The position numbers and the translations under genes were made by a program. Shown here piece after piece: positions 1 to 9,957 of a DNA stretch of 64,000 nt; position 1 is the first letter of the stretch; every line of letters begins with the position of its first letter. Below the pieces are notes generated by a model, which worked only from the letters and a program-made list of their open reading frames with translations, did not search any database and was not told where the DNA came from. Source of the DNA: an uncultured SAR86 cluster bacterium (GTDB taxonomy: Bacteria; Pseudomonadota; Gammaproteobacteria; Magnimaribacterales; Magnimaribacteraceae); NCBI GenBank assembly GCA_938048695.1, contig CALIUO010000022.1, positions 19,364-83,363 of the forward strand. Direction: 5' to 3'.

Positions 1-319
1 CTGCAGCACCGGCGATCTTTACAAGCCTTGCTTCTATGTTCATATGCACATCTTCTAGAGCAGGATCCCAATTAAACTTATCTTGTTGTATTTCATTAAG
101 TATTTTGTTGAGACCTTTTTTAATCTTGTTTAGCTCATTTGTACTAATCAACTTAGCTTTTTTTAGAATATCTGCGTACGCAATTGAGCCTTTAATATCA
201 GCCTCAAATAATCTTTTATCTATATCTATAGATGCCGAGAAAGACTGTGCCAGTTTGTCACTGCCTGAGGTAAATCTTCCCCCCCAAAGCGGGTTCACTT
301 CTTTTTCTTTTTTGGCCAT
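1..319 (-). CDS. argH: Argininosuccinate lyase, N-terminal part (runs off the window start)
   Basis: Minus-strand reading from cat at 317-319 gives MAKKEKEVNPLWGGRFTSGSDKLAQSFSASIDIDKRLFEADIKGSIAYADIL...DVHMNIEARLVKIAGA, with the ArgH LWGGRF N-terminal signature. Not in the ORF track because it is truncated. Confidence 0.9.
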   Translation of the reverse strand, partial: MAKKEKEVNPLWGGRFTSGSDKLAQSFSASIDIDKRLFEADIKGSIAYADILKKAKLISTNELNKIKKGLNKILNEIQQDKFNWDPALEDVHMNIEARLVKIAGAA

Positions 320-323
320 AGTC

Positions 324-1157
324 TTAGTCCAGGTTATCTAGAATCAATTTCGTCGGTTCTAATTGATTAATAGTATAGAAATGTATACCTGGTGCACCTT
401 TTTTTATCAACTCTTGAACTAGAGAGGAAACATAATCTATCCCAAATTTTTTAATATCTTCTTCTTCAGAGTATGAATCTAGTTGTTTGATTAATGAATC
501 AGGTAATTTTGCTCCACAGTTATTTGCCATTCTAATTAAGCTATCTTTGTTGGAAATAGGCATAATTCCTGGAGTAATTGGCTTATCACAGCCTAATTTT
601 TTGCAATTCTCTACAAATCTGAAGTATACGTCAGTGTCAAAGAAAAATTGCGTTACCGCTCCTTGTACCTCTCTAGACATTTTTTCACAAAAATACTTTA
701 AATCATGATCAGGACTAACTGCTTCTGGATGAGTTTCAGGATAAGCACCTACTTCTATCTCGAAATAGTTATCATATTCTTCATTTATGTAATCGATCAA
801 ATCTACCGCGTAACGGAAGTCCCCAATTGACCCATGACCAGAAGGAAGATCGCCTCTTAGGACTACTAATTTCTTAAGGCCCTTATCTTTATAGGCATTT
901 AACGCATGCGATATAGATTCTTTATCAGAGCCTATTCCTGAAATATGAGGAGCTATAGGAGTCTTTGTAGCATCAAATAAAGATCTACAAGCATCTAGCG
1001 TTCCTTGTTGAGTTGATCCTCCCGCCCCAAATGTAACTGAAAAATAATCTGCAGGGACGGCTTCAAAAATTTTAGCTAAATCAATAAGCTTTTTAGAGCC
1101 CGAAGCCGTTTTAGGTGGGAAAAACTCAAAACTAATTGTTTTCGAGTTTTTTTCCAT
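324..1157 (-). CDS. metF: 5,10-methylenetetrahydrofolate reductase
   Basis: ORF with FEFFPPKT, SVTFGAGGST and GAPGIHFYT motifs; lies in a SAM-cycle operon. Confidence 0.95.
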   Translation of the reverse strand: MEKNSKTISFEFFPPKTASGSKKLIDLAKIFEAVPADYFSVTFGAGGSTQQGTLDACRSLFDATKTPIAPHISGIGSDKESISHALNAYKDKGLKKLVVLRGDLPSGHGSIGDFRYAVDLIDYINEEYDNYFEIEVGAYPETHPEAVSPDHDLKYFCEKMSREVQGAVTQFFFDTDVYFRFVENCKKLGCDKPITPGIMPISNKDSLIRMANNCGAKLPDSLIKQLDSYSEEEDIKKFGIDYVSSLVQELIKKGAPGIHFYTINQLEPTKLILDNLD

Positions 1158-1168
1158 AAATTTTTTAT

Positions 1169-2566
1169 TTAATATTTATAAATCTCTGACTTGAAGGGTC
1201 CTTCTTCCGGTACATTTATGTAGTCAGCTTGATCTGAAGATAGTTTAGTCATTACCCCCCCAAAACCTTCTACCATATATGAAGCAACTTCTTCATCTAG
1301 TTTTTTAGGCAGGACTTCTACTTTTATAAGTTCTTGTTTCTTATCATCATCATTTATATGAGCAAATTTCTTTTCATATAAGTACATTTGAGCTAGAACT
1401 TGATTGGCAAAAGATCCATCCATTATTCTTGAGGGGTGACCAGTTGCATTTCCTAGATTTACTAGGCGTCCTTCTGATAACAAAATAATATAATTTTCAC
1501 TATCTAAGTCAGGAGTATCTCCAGCTTTTGTGTCTCTGAAGATTTTATGCACTTGAGGTTTTACTTCTTCCCAACTCCACTCATCACGCATGTATTGTGT
1601 GTCTATTTCAGTATCAAAGTGCCCTATATTGCATATAACAGCGCCATTCTTTACTGCTTTTAACATATGCTTATCACACACCTTGTAATTTCCAGTAGTT
1701 GTAACCACAAGATCTGTATCCTCTAATAAAACTTTATTGATCGACTCTTCTGAATCATTATTTATACCATCTATATATGGAGAAACTACTTCATAGCCAT
1801 CCATGCAAGCTTGCATTGCGCAAATAGGATCAATTTCAGTCACTCTTACAATCATTCCCTCTTGCTTTAGACTTTGAGCAGATCCTTTTCCTACGTCTCC
1901 GTATCCGATTACCAATGCTTTTCTTCCGGCTAGGAACATATCTGTTCCTCTTTTGATACCGTCATTTAAGCTATGTCTTGTTCCGTATTTATTATCATTT
2001 TTTGACTTAGTCACTGAATCATTAACGTTTATAGCAGGCACCTTGAGCTCTCCCTTTTCAATCATCTCGTTGAGCCTTAGTACACCAGTAGTTGTTTCCT
2101 CTGTAATACCGTGAATATTTTCTAATATTTCAGGATACTTATCATGAGCCATCGAAGTTAAGTCACCACCGTCATCAAGTATCATATTTGCGTCCCAAGG
2201 TTTACCCTCGCATAGAATTGTTTGTTCAATACACCAGTCAAATTCTTCTTCAGTCTGACCTTTCCAAGCAAATACCGGAACTCCTGATTCAGCAATTGCA
2301 GCTGCAGCATGGTCTTGCGTAGAAAAAATATTACATCCTGACCATCTTACTTCTGCGCCAAGTGCAGTTAGTGTTTCTATGAGTACAGCAGTTTGAATTG
2401 TCATGTGGATGCAGCCTAAAATTTTTGCACCTTTTAGTGGTTGCTCTTCACCATATCTTTCTCTTAATTTCATTAGTGCAGGCATCTCTGACTGAGCTAT
2501 CACAATCTCTTTTCTTCCCCAATCTGCTAAAGACATATCAGCGACTTTGTAATCATTATTACTCAT
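1169..2566 (-). CDS. ahcY: Adenosylhomocysteinase
   Basis: ORF with [36 protein letters not shown] and C-terminal FKSEIYKY. Confidence 0.97.
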   Translation of the reverse strand: MSNNDYKVADMSLADWGRKEIVIAQSEMPALMKLRERYGEEQPLKGAKILGCIHMTIQTAVLIETLTALGAEVRWSGCNIFSTQDHAAAAIAESGVPVFAWKGQTEEEFDWCIEQTILCEGKPWDANMILDDGGDLTSMAHDKYPEILENIHGITEETTTGVLRLNEMIEKGELKVPAINVNDSVTKSKNDNKYGTRHSLNDGIKRGTDMFLAGRKALVIGYGDVGKGSAQSLKQEGMIVRVTEIDPICAMQACMDGYEVVSPYIDGINNDSEESINKVLLEDTDLVVTTTGNYKVCDKHMLKAVKNGAVICNIGHFDTEIDTQYMRDEWSWEEVKPQVHKIFRDTKAGDTPDLDSENYIILLSEGRLVNLGNATGHPSRIMDGSFANQVLAQMYLYEKKFAHINDDDKKQELIKVEVLPKKLDEEVASYMVEGFGGVMTKLSSDQADYINVPEEGPFKSEIYKY

Positions 2567-2571
2567 AATTT

Positions 2572-3729
2572 TTATCCTTTTAAAGCCTCAGCTTTATCTG
2601 TTTTTTCCCATGTAAATGCGGATTCTTCTCTTCCAAAATGGCCATATGCAGCTGTTGACTGATATATCGGTCTTTTTAGATCTAGCATATTTATCAATTG
2701 TCTTGGTCTAAGATCAAAATGTTCTCTAACTAAGTCTGAAATCTTTTTTTCATCAATTTTGGATGTTCCAAATGTATTAACACTTATAGATGTAGGTTCT
2801 GCAACTCCAATTGCATAAGATACTTGTATTTCACACCTATCAGCTAAACCTGCAGCTACAATGTTTTTCGCAACATACCTTCCAGCATATGCTGCCGACC
2901 TATCAACTTTAGAAGGGTCCTTGCCTGAGAATGCACCTCCTCCGTGTCTTGCCATACCTCCGTATGTATCAACAATTATTTTTCTTCCTGTAAGCCCACA
3001 GTCTCCCACTGGCCCACCAATCTCAAATCTACCAGTTGGATTGATGTAGTACTTTGTATTTTCATTTAACCAATTTGATGGCAGTATCGGTTTAATTATT
3101 TCCTCCATTACACCTTCTTTAAGGTCTTCCTGGGAAATATCTGGATCATGCTGGGTAGATAACACGACTGCAGATATAGATTGTGGTTTGCCATCATCTC
3201 CATAAACGAAACTAACCTGACTTTTTGCATCTGGTCTTAGCCAAGAAAGTTTATTACTCTTTCGTATAAACGCTTGTTGTTCTACAAGTCTGTGTGAATA
3301 GGTAATTGGTGCAGGCATCAAAACTTCTGTTTCATTTGTGGCATATCCAAACATCAATCCTTGATCTCCAGCTCCCTGCTCCAGGTCTTCACCTTCTCCT
3401 TCGTTAACTCCTTGCGCAATATCTTGAGATTGTTTACCAATCGCATTTACCACTTCGCAAGTATTTCCATCGCAGCCTACATCTATGCTGTCATATCCAA
3501 TATCTAGGATTACTTTTCGAGTTAGAGCTTCGAGATCGGGTTCTGATCCGCTTGTGATTTCTCCAGCTAAAACAACAAGATTGTCTTTAACAAGAGTTTC
3601 GCATGCAACTCTAGAATCTGGGTCGTCTTTCAACATAGCATCTAGTACAGCATCAGAAATTTGATCTGCCATTTTGTCCGGATGCCCCTCTGAAACAGAC
3701 TCAGAAGTAAAAATTTTATATTCGGACAT
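2572..3729 (-). CDS. metK: S-adenosylmethionine synthetase
   Basis: ORF with [56 protein letters not shown]. Confidence 0.98.
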   Translation of the reverse strand: MSEYKIFTSESVSEGHPDKMADQISDAVLDAMLKDDPDSRVACETLVKDNLVVLAGEITSGSEPDLEALTRKVILDIGYDSIDVGCDGNTCEVVNAIGKQSQDIAQGVNEGEGEDLEQGAGDQGLMFGYATNETEVLMPAPITYSHRLVEQQAFIRKSNKLSWLRPDAKSQVSFVYGDDGKPQSISAVVLSTQHDPDISQEDLKEGVMEEIIKPILPSNWLNENTKYYINPTGRFEIGGPVGDCGLTGRKIIVDTYGGMARHGGGAFSGKDPSKVDRSAAYAGRYVAKNIVAAGLADRCEIQVSYAIGVAEPTSISVNTFGTSKIDEKKISDLVREHFDLRPRQLINMLDLKRPIYQSTAAYGHFGREESAFTWEKTDKAEALKG

Positions 3730-3804
3730 GTTGTCTCCAGTTGATCGGGAGGAAGTATTTTACACAAAACTTTAATTTTTTCACAAAAAAATGCCTTTTT
3801 ATCA

Positions 3805-3828
3805 GTATTTCTATATACATAGAAATAC
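3805..3828. promoter_or_regulatory. Perfect inverted repeat GTATTTCTAT-ATAC-ATAGAAATAC, candidate operator between metK and tkt
   Basis: Two exact 10-bp arms with a 4-nt centre in the 129-bp divergent intergenic region. Confidence 0.5.
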
Positions 3829-3858
3829 ATTTGCGCGACAATAACTAATCTCAAAAAA

Positions 3859-5847
3859 ATGAGTAAAACTTCAAGCTCACAATCAGCAAACGCACTTCGA
3901 ATACTCGCAGCAGATGCTGTGCAGCAAGCAAATTCAGGCCATCCTGGTATGCCCTTGGGAATGGCAGAAATAGCAGAGGTCCTTTGGCAACGGCATTTAA
4001 TACACAATCCTTCTAATCCCAACTGGTTCAATAGAGACAGGTTCGTGCTTTCTAATGGTCATGGTTCGATGCTCATATATTCCCTTTTGCATTTGAGTGG
4101 CTATGATCTAACTATTCAAGATCTTAAAGATTTTAGACAGCTTCATTCAAAAACAGCTGGTCACCCAGAGTACGGAGTTACTCCAGGAGTTGAAACTACT
4201 ACTGGACCACTCGGACAAGGGATATCTAATGCTGTTGGTATGGCGATAGCTGAGAAAGTTTTAGCTACTAAGTTCAATACTGAAAAGCACAAAGTTATTG
4301 ACCACATGACTTATGTGTTTACTGGTGATGGATGTTTGATGGAAGGAATCTCTCATGAGGCCTGTTCCTTGGCAGGCACTCTTGGACTGGGTAAACTAGT
4401 TGTTTTGTACGATGACAACAACATTTCGATTGATGGAGAGGTTGATGGATGGTTTACTGAGGACATTCCAGCCAGATTTCTATCTTATGGTTGGGAGGTT
4501 ATTTCTGATGTAAATGGCCATGATCTAGAAGAGATTAATGCAGCTATAAAGAAAGCTAAAACCAGTCAAAATAAGCCAACCTTAATTTGTTGCAAAACAG
4601 TAATAGGCAAAGGTTCTCCAAATAAAGAAGGAACGGCATCGACACACGGAAGTCCTCTCGGAGAAGAAGAGATTGCTTATATGAGGAAAGATCTCAAATG
4701 GGATAATGAACCTTTCGATATCCCAGCCAGTGTCTATGAAGCCTGGGATGCTAAAAAGCAAGGAAGTTCCAAAGAAGAGGAATGGAATCAATTATTTGAT
4801 CAATATCAAAAAGACAATGAAGAATTAGCGTCTGAATTGAGACGAATAATGAATGGAGACTTGCCAGAAGGGGTTGAAGAGGCCGTTTACGGTTTTGTTG
4901 ATGATGTTCAAAAAGATTTACCAAATATAGCCACCAGAGTATCTTCTCAAAGAGTGCTAAATGTTTTAGGTCCATTAATTCCTGAATTAGTAGGTGGATC
5001 AGCTGATTTAACAGGTTCAAATAATACTAATTGGGACGGTACGATTGAGATAAGGTCTGATAATTTTGCTGGAAATTATATAAATTATGGCGTCAGAGAA
5101 TTTGGTATGACAGGCATTATGAATGGAATGGTTCTTCATGGAGGCATAAGGCCTTATGGGGGAACATTTTTAACCTTTTTAGACTATGCCAGAAATGCTG
5201 TTCGCATGGCCGCTTTAATGAAGATTCAGACAATGCTTGTATACTCCCATGATTCAATTGGTGTGGGAGAAGATGGGCCCACCCATCAGCCAGTAGAACA
5301 TTTAACAAGTCTCAGAACTACCCCCAATCTTGAAACTTGGAGACCTTGTGATACTTCAGAGACAGCAATTTCTTGGCTCGCAGCTCTGGAAAATTCAGAT
5401 AAACCTACTGCACTTATATTATCGAGGCAAGGACTGCCTAACTTTGAAAGAACTGCAAAACAGATTGATTCCATAAAAAAGGGTGCTTATACGCTGCATG
5501 AGCCAAACGAAAAACCTGAATTAATATTAATTGCTACAGGGTCAGAGGTGGAAGTAGCTATTGCGGTAGCAGAGGAAGTAAAGGATAAAACACCTATTCG
5601 AGTAGTATCGATGCCTTGCTCTGAAAGATTTGATGTTCAATCAGATGACTACAAAGATTCAGTTTTAGGGAAAGGAATAAAAAGAGTTTCTATAGAGGCT
5701 TCTCATGCAGACTGGTGGAGAAAATACGTAGGGCTAGAAGGAGAAGTTATCGGTATGGATTCGTTCGGAGAATCTGCACCTGGAAAGGCTCTTTTTAACT
5801 ATTTTGGTTTCACTAAAGAGCAAATTATTTCAAAATTAGATCTCTAG
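3859..5847 (+). CDS. tkt: Transketolase
   Basis: ORF with [50 protein letters not shown]. Confidence 0.97.
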   Translation: MSKTSSSQSANALRILAADAVQQANSGHPGMPLGMAEIAEVLWQRHLIHNPSNPNWFNRDRFVLSNGHGSMLIYSLLHLSGYDLTIQDLKDFRQLHSKTAGHPEYGVTPGVETTTGPLGQGISNAVGMAIAEKVLATKFNTEKHKVIDHMTYVFTGDGCLMEGISHEACSLAGTLGLGKLVVLYDDNNISIDGEVDGWFTEDIPARFLSYGWEVISDVNGHDLEEINAAIKKAKTSQNKPTLICCKTVIGKGSPNKEGTASTHGSPLGEEEIAYMRKDLKWDNEPFDIPASVYEAWDAKKQGSSKEEEWNQLFDQYQKDNEELASELRRIMNGDLPEGVEEAVYGFVDDVQKDLPNIATRVSSQRVLNVLGPLIPELVGGSADLTGSNNTNWDGTIEIRSDNFAGNYINYGVREFGMTGIMNGMVLHGGIRPYGGTFLTFLDYARNAVRMAALMKIQTMLVYSHDSIGVGEDGPTHQPVEHLTSLRTTPNLETWRPCDTSETAISWLAALENSDKPTALILSRQGLPNFERTAKQIDSIKKGAYTLHEPNEKPELILIATGSEVEVAIAVAEEVKDKTPIRVVSMPCSERFDVQSDDYKDSVLGKGIKRVSIEASHADWWRKYVGLEGEVIGMDSFGESAPGKALFNYFGFTKEQIISKLDL

Positions 5848-5850
5848 AAA

Positions 5851-7005
5851 ATGAGATACAAAAAGCTTAATGAAATTAGCTTAAGCGACAAGTCTGTCTT
5901 ATTAAGGCTTGATCTAAATACGCCCATCGATGCGGGCGCAGTCACAAATCAAGAAAGAATTATTAGGTCTCTACCAACAGTTAATTTCATTCTAGAATCA
6001 GGTGCCCGCTTGATAATCATGAGCCATCTAGGAAGACCTGAAGAAAACAACATGTTTCAAGAGGAATTTTCTCTAGCACCTGTAGTTAAGGAAATGGAAG
6101 GTCTATTAAACATGCAAATCCCTCTTTACTCCTTGAGTGAGATTGAAGGTTTAGATCAGGTTGATCATATTTCAATTATAGAAAATACCCGATTTAATAT
6201 TGGCGAGAAAACCAACGATATAGAATTATCAAAAAGATTGGCAGCTTTGGCCGATGTGTTCGTCATGGATGCGTTTGCAACTTCACATAGGGCTCATGCT
6301 TCGACTACTGGAGTAATAACATTTTCTGATGATGCCTGTGCGGGATTTCTGTTGGATGAGGAGCTAACTGCTTTATCAAAAGTAAAAGAAAACGCGAAAA
6401 GTTCTGTAGCTGTCTTAGGTGGTGCAAAAATCTCAACAAAATTAAGTCTTATTGATTCACTTTCCAAAACAGTGGATAAAGTAATCCTGGGTGGAGGTAT
6501 TGCAAATACTTGTTTGGCAGCTAAGGGTTATGAGGTGGGTAAGTCGCTAATTGAAGATTCTATGCTAGAAGAAGCTAAAGAGTTAATAACAAATCCTAAA
6601 ATATTAATACCGGAATCTGTAATTGTTTCTCTAAGTGCTGACGAGCCCGGAAGAATCACTTCTGCTAATTCAATACAGGAAAATGAAGCAATATTCGATA
6701 TTGCTCCTGATTCCTTTGTTGATTTGGAGCCAATTATTATGAACGCTGGAACCATTCTATGGAATGGACCGATAGGTTTTTTTGAAAAAGAAAATTTTTT
6801 TGCTGGCACAGCCATGATCGCTGAGATGATTATTTCTTCAAAAGGCTTTTCAGTTGCTGGCGGAGGAGATACTATCTCAGCTGCTGAAAAAGCAGGGGTG
6901 CTAGATAGCCTTGACTATGTTTCAACTGCAGGTGGGGCGTTCCTAGAATTCATGGAAGGAAAAAAATTACCTGCACTAGAAGCTTTGATAGATAAAGTAA
7001 ATTAA
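5851..7005 (+). CDS. pgk: Phosphoglycerate kinase
   Basis: ORF with VLLRLDLNTPID, SHLGRP, VLGGAKISTKLSLI, GGGDTISAAEKAG. Confidence 0.97.
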   Translation: MRYKKLNEISLSDKSVLLRLDLNTPIDAGAVTNQERIIRSLPTVNFILESGARLIIMSHLGRPEENNMFQEEFSLAPVVKEMEGLLNMQIPLYSLSEIEGLDQVDHISIIENTRFNIGEKTNDIELSKRLAALADVFVMDAFATSHRAHASTTGVITFSDDACAGFLLDEELTALSKVKENAKSSVAVLGGAKISTKLSLIDSLSKTVDKVILGGGIANTCLAAKGYEVGKSLIEDSMLEEAKELITNPKILIPESVIVSLSADEPGRITSANSIQENEAIFDIAPDSFVDLEPIIMNAGTILWNGPIGFFEKENFFAGTAMIAEMIISSKGFSVAGGGDTISAAEKAGVLDSLDYVSTAGGAFLEFMEGKKLPALEALIDKVN

Positions 7006-7026
7006 ATTTATTTGTGGAGAGAGAAT

Positions 7027-8037
7027 ATGAATTTTAATAGTTTAAATGAAATAGCAAGTTATATAGTTTCTGATGGAAAAGGAATATTGGCTGCTGACGA
7101 GAGTAACCCAACTTGCACAAAGCGCTTTGATTCGATAGGTGTTGAGTCTACTGAAGAAAATAGAAGAGATTATAGAGAATTGCTTTTTAGAGCCGAGGGT
7201 ATGAAAGGGAATATAGGAGGAGTTATTCTCTTTGATGAAACAATTCGTCAGAAGGCGGCCGATGGTACCTCATTGGTGGACATCATCAACGCACAGGGTG
7301 CTTTGCCTGGTATAAAGGTTGATAAAGGACTAAGCCCAATAGGTGATTCAGAAGAAAGCCTTACGCAGGGTTTAGACGGTTTAGATGAAAGACTAAAAGA
7401 ATATTTTGAACTAGGTGCAAAGTTCACCAAATGGAGAGCTGTAATAAATATCGGTGAAGGAATGCCCTCCTCCGAGGCTATTTCTGCAAATATGGAAGCT
7501 TTGGCTGATTACGCAAAAATTGTTCAAAACAATAATATGGTTCCTATGGTAGAGCCAGAAGTTTTAATGGATGGAGCTCACTCAATTGATGATTGTTATG
7601 ATGCAACCTCTCGTTGCTTGGAGTCTCTATTTTCTAATCTAACTGATAGGGGTGTTGATATAACTGGGACAATTCTTAAACCTAATATGGTTACATCAGG
7701 ATCAAAAGCTTCTAATCAAGCAAGTATCGAAGAAGTAGCTCAAAGAACTGTAGATTGTTTAAAGACAAATGTGCCTGAGAGCTTACCAGGAATTACTTTC
7801 TTGTCTGGAGGTCAATCTGATGTAGATGCTACTGCCCATCTTGATGCTATGAATAAGATAGGGGGATTTAATTGGAAGTTAAGTTTCTCTTATGGAAGGG
7901 CTTTACAACAACCTGCTCTAAAGGCATGGATGGGTCAAAGTGAGAATGGCTCATTGGCACAAGAAGCCCTCTCTCACAGGGCCTTCATGAATAAACTAGC
8001 TTCCGAAGGAAAGTGGGATCAGTCTTTAGAAAATTAA
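7027..8037 (+). CDS. Fructose-bisphosphate aldolase, class I
   Basis: ORF with GKGILAADES, GGVILFDETIRQ, TGTILKPNMVTSG, TFLSGGQSDVDATAHLDAMN; start placed at ATG 7027 after a gagaga ribosome site. Confidence 0.93.
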   Translation: MNFNSLNEIASYIVSDGKGILAADESNPTCTKRFDSIGVESTEENRRDYRELLFRAEGMKGNIGGVILFDETIRQKAADGTSLVDIINAQGALPGIKVDKGLSPIGDSEESLTQGLDGLDERLKEYFELGAKFTKWRAVINIGEGMPSSEAISANMEALADYAKIVQNNNMVPMVEPEVLMDGAHSIDDCYDATSRCLESLFSNLTDRGVDITGTILKPNMVTSGSKASNQASIEEVAQRTVDCLKTNVPESLPGITFLSGGQSDVDATAHLDAMNKIGGFNWKLSFSYGRALQQPALKAWMGQSENGSLAQEALSHRAFMNKLASEGKWDQSLEN

Positions 8038-8042
8038 CCTGA

Positions 8043-8480
8043 TTGAAATTACTTGTACAAAGAGTTTCCAAAGCTTCTGTAGAAGTAGATGAAGAAGTAA
8101 TTGGTTCGATTGGACAGGGAGTTCTGTTATTCGTAGGTTTTGATAAAGAGGACAATCTAGACACTTTAAATTCGCTTTCTGAAAAGTTACTAAATTATAA
8201 AATCTTCAATGATTCAAATCATAAGGTAGCTCTTAGCCTTATTGAAACTCAAAATGATATTTTAATTGTTCCGCAAGTGACCCTCTCTGTTGGAACAAAA
8301 AAAGGCACCAAACCAAGTTTTTCACATGCAGCTGATCCTGAAACAGGCCATGAGTTGTTTACAGACTTTAAGGGGCTTTTGGAAAGCAAGTTTAAAAGAG
8401 TTGAATCGGGAAAGTTCGGAGCGGAGATGTCAGTAAGCCTTGTTAATGAGGGCCCGATTACTTTCTGGTTTGAGCTATAA
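8043..8480 (+). CDS. dtd: D-aminoacyl-tRNA deacylase
   Basis: MKLLVQRVSKASVEVD...FGAEMSVSLVNEGPITFWFE; TTG start. Confidence 0.93.
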   Translation: MKLLVQRVSKASVEVDEEVIGSIGQGVLLFVGFDKEDNLDTLNSLSEKLLNYKIFNDSNHKVALSLIETQNDILIVPQVTLSVGTKKGTKPSFSHAADPETGHELFTDFKGLLESKFKRVESGKFGAEMSVSLVNEGPITFWFEL

Positions 8481-9209
8481 CTTTTCTTCTTTCTTATTCA
8501 CAAGTAAGTTGGCCATTACAATTCCCAATTCAAATAATATCCAGGCAGGTATGGCTAGTAATGACTGCGAAATAACATCAGGAGGAGTTACAAGCATACC
8601 AACTGTGAAACAGCCAATGATTACGTAAGGTCTTTTGCTTCTTAAGCTTTCTGAGCTGCTTATTCCGCTCCAAATTAGTAGAAATATAAACACAGGTATT
8701 TCAAAAGCGATTGAGAAAGCAAACATCATGCTTAACACAAAGTCTAGGTAACGGCTTATGTCTGTCATAATCAGGATTCCATCGGGGGCTGCTGCAGTAA
8801 AAAAACTAAACACTAATGGCAATACTAAAAAGTATGTGAAGAGAACGCCCAAATAGAACAATATCAAACTGGAAAGCATCAATAAAAAGCTAAGACTTTT
8901 TTCATTTTCATACATTCCAGGAGCTATAAACTTCCAAATCTGGTTCAATAAGAAAGGCATTGATAGAAGAAGTGATACATAAAAAGTCAACTTTAGTGGA
9001 GTTAAGAAGGGAGAGGCAACTTCCGTAGCTATCATTGATGAGTCATCGGGCAAAAAACTAAGCAGAGGCTCTGACAACATTAGGTAAATATCATTTGAGA
9101 AATAAACTAAAGCTAAAAAGCAAGTAAGAATTACAACCAAAGATTTAAGTATTCTAGATCTTAGTTCTTGTAAATGCCCTAAGAATGAGCTCTTCTCCAT
9201 AGCAGTCAA
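8475..9209 (-). CDS. tatC: Sec-independent protein translocase TatC
   Basis: FLGHLQELRSRILKSL and PFLLNQIWKFIAPGMYENEK; multiple transmembrane segments; adjacent to tatB. Confidence 0.95.
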   Translation of the reverse strand: MTAMEKSSFLGHLQELRSRILKSLVVILTCFLALVYFSNDIYLMLSEPLLSFLPDDSSMIATEVASPFLTPLKLTFYVSLLLSMPFLLNQIWKFIAPGMYENEKSLSFLLMLSSLILFYLGVLFTYFLVLPLVFSFFTAAAPDGILIMTDISRYLDFVLSMMFAFSIAFEIPVFIFLLIWSGISSSESLRSKRPYVIIGCFTVGMLVTPPDVISQSLLAIPAWILFELGIVMANLLVNKKEEKL

Positions 9210-9439
9210 TTTTTATCTTTTTCGATATCTTCAAGAATTTCTTCATTTCTTGAATCTTGATAAGCTTCATTGAGATCAAAAGCTTTATTGATTTCTGCTT
9301 TCGCGTTAGATGCTTGTCTCTTAAACCAGTAAATGGTTTTAGCACCAGATCTTACTGCACTAGGAAGCCTTTCTGGTCCGAGGACCAAAAGAGAAATAAC
9401 AGCAATTAGAAGGAGTTCAAGTAATCCTATATCGAACAT
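9206..9439 (-). CDS. tatB: Sec-independent protein translocase TatB
   Basis: MFDIGLLELLLIAVISLLVLGPERLP; operon position. Confidence 0.93.
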   Translation of the reverse strand: MFDIGLLELLLIAVISLLVLGPERLPSAVRSGAKTIYWFKRQASNAKAEINKAFDLNEAYQDSRNEEILEDIEKDKN

Positions 9440-9445
9440 AAGACT

Positions 9446-9607
9446 TTACTTATCTTTGTCTTCCTCGTCCATGGTCTTTCGAAAGCTTTTTATAGTATTA
9501 GCCAAATCAGAACCTAGGCTTTTTATTCTCTTAGTTCCGCCAAATACTAAAAGTATCACTATCAAAAGTATTAAAATTTGCCAAATACCAATACCACCTA
9601 TTCCCAT
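9446..9607 (-). CDS. tatA: Sec-independent protein translocase TatA (53 aa, absent from the ORF track)
   Basis: Manual translation MGIGGIGIWQILILLIVILLVFGGTKRIKSLGSDLANTIKSFRKTMDEEDKDK, with the TatA FG hinge and position upstream of tatB. Confidence 0.93.
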   Translation of the reverse strand: MGIGGIGIWQILILLIVILLVFGGTKRIKSLGSDLANTIKSFRKTMDEEDKDK

Positions 9608-9608
9608 A

Positions 9609-9953
9609 TTACTTCTCCTCTTCTGATGAACTTCGTGAAGCTTTTTCTAAATGACCCGAAGTGCCAAACCTAGACTCAAGCTCAGAAATTATTTCTTCTA
9701 TTTTTATATTTTCATTGCTCAACAGAATTAATGTATGAAACCACAAATCAGCCGTCTCATGTATAACTTTTTCCTGCTTACTATTCGATGTATCTAAAGT
9801 TGCTTCTAAAAGTTCCAGAGATTCCTCTAAAACTTTTTCATTTATTTTTTGATGTCCAGCATCAAACAAGGATTTCACGTAAGAGTCCTTAGTGGTTGAG
9901 TTTTTTCTCTCCTCAACCAAATCAAAGAGTTTTTGGAGGAAATCTTCTTTCAT
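9609..9953 (-). CDS. hisE: Phosphoribosyl-ATP pyrophosphatase
   Basis: SYVKSLFDAGHQKINEKVLEESLELLEA...HETADLWFHTLILL; operon position next to tatA. Confidence 0.9.
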   Translation of the reverse strand: MKEDFLQKLFDLVEERKNSTTKDSYVKSLFDAGHQKINEKVLEESLELLEATLDTSNSKQEKVIHETADLWFHTLILLSNENIKIEEIISELESRFGTSGHLEKASRSSSEEEK

Positions 9954-9957
9954 GTGA

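Noticed and set aside
36-341. 101-aa plus-strand ORF at the window start
   Set aside because: It is antisense to the N-terminal part of argH, which has clear LWGGRF homology.
3730-3858. Possible SAM riboswitch upstream of metK
   Set aside because: No SAM-I, SAM-II, SAM-V or SAH consensus could be recognised by eye. The region is short and AT-rich; a covariance search would be needed.
3642-4031. Antisense ORFs across tkt, metK, ilvA and other core genes (for example 3642-4031, 4751-5020, 22033-22287)
   Set aside because: They overlap confidently assigned core genes on the opposite strand, have no recognisable domains, and look like spurious six-frame ORFs.
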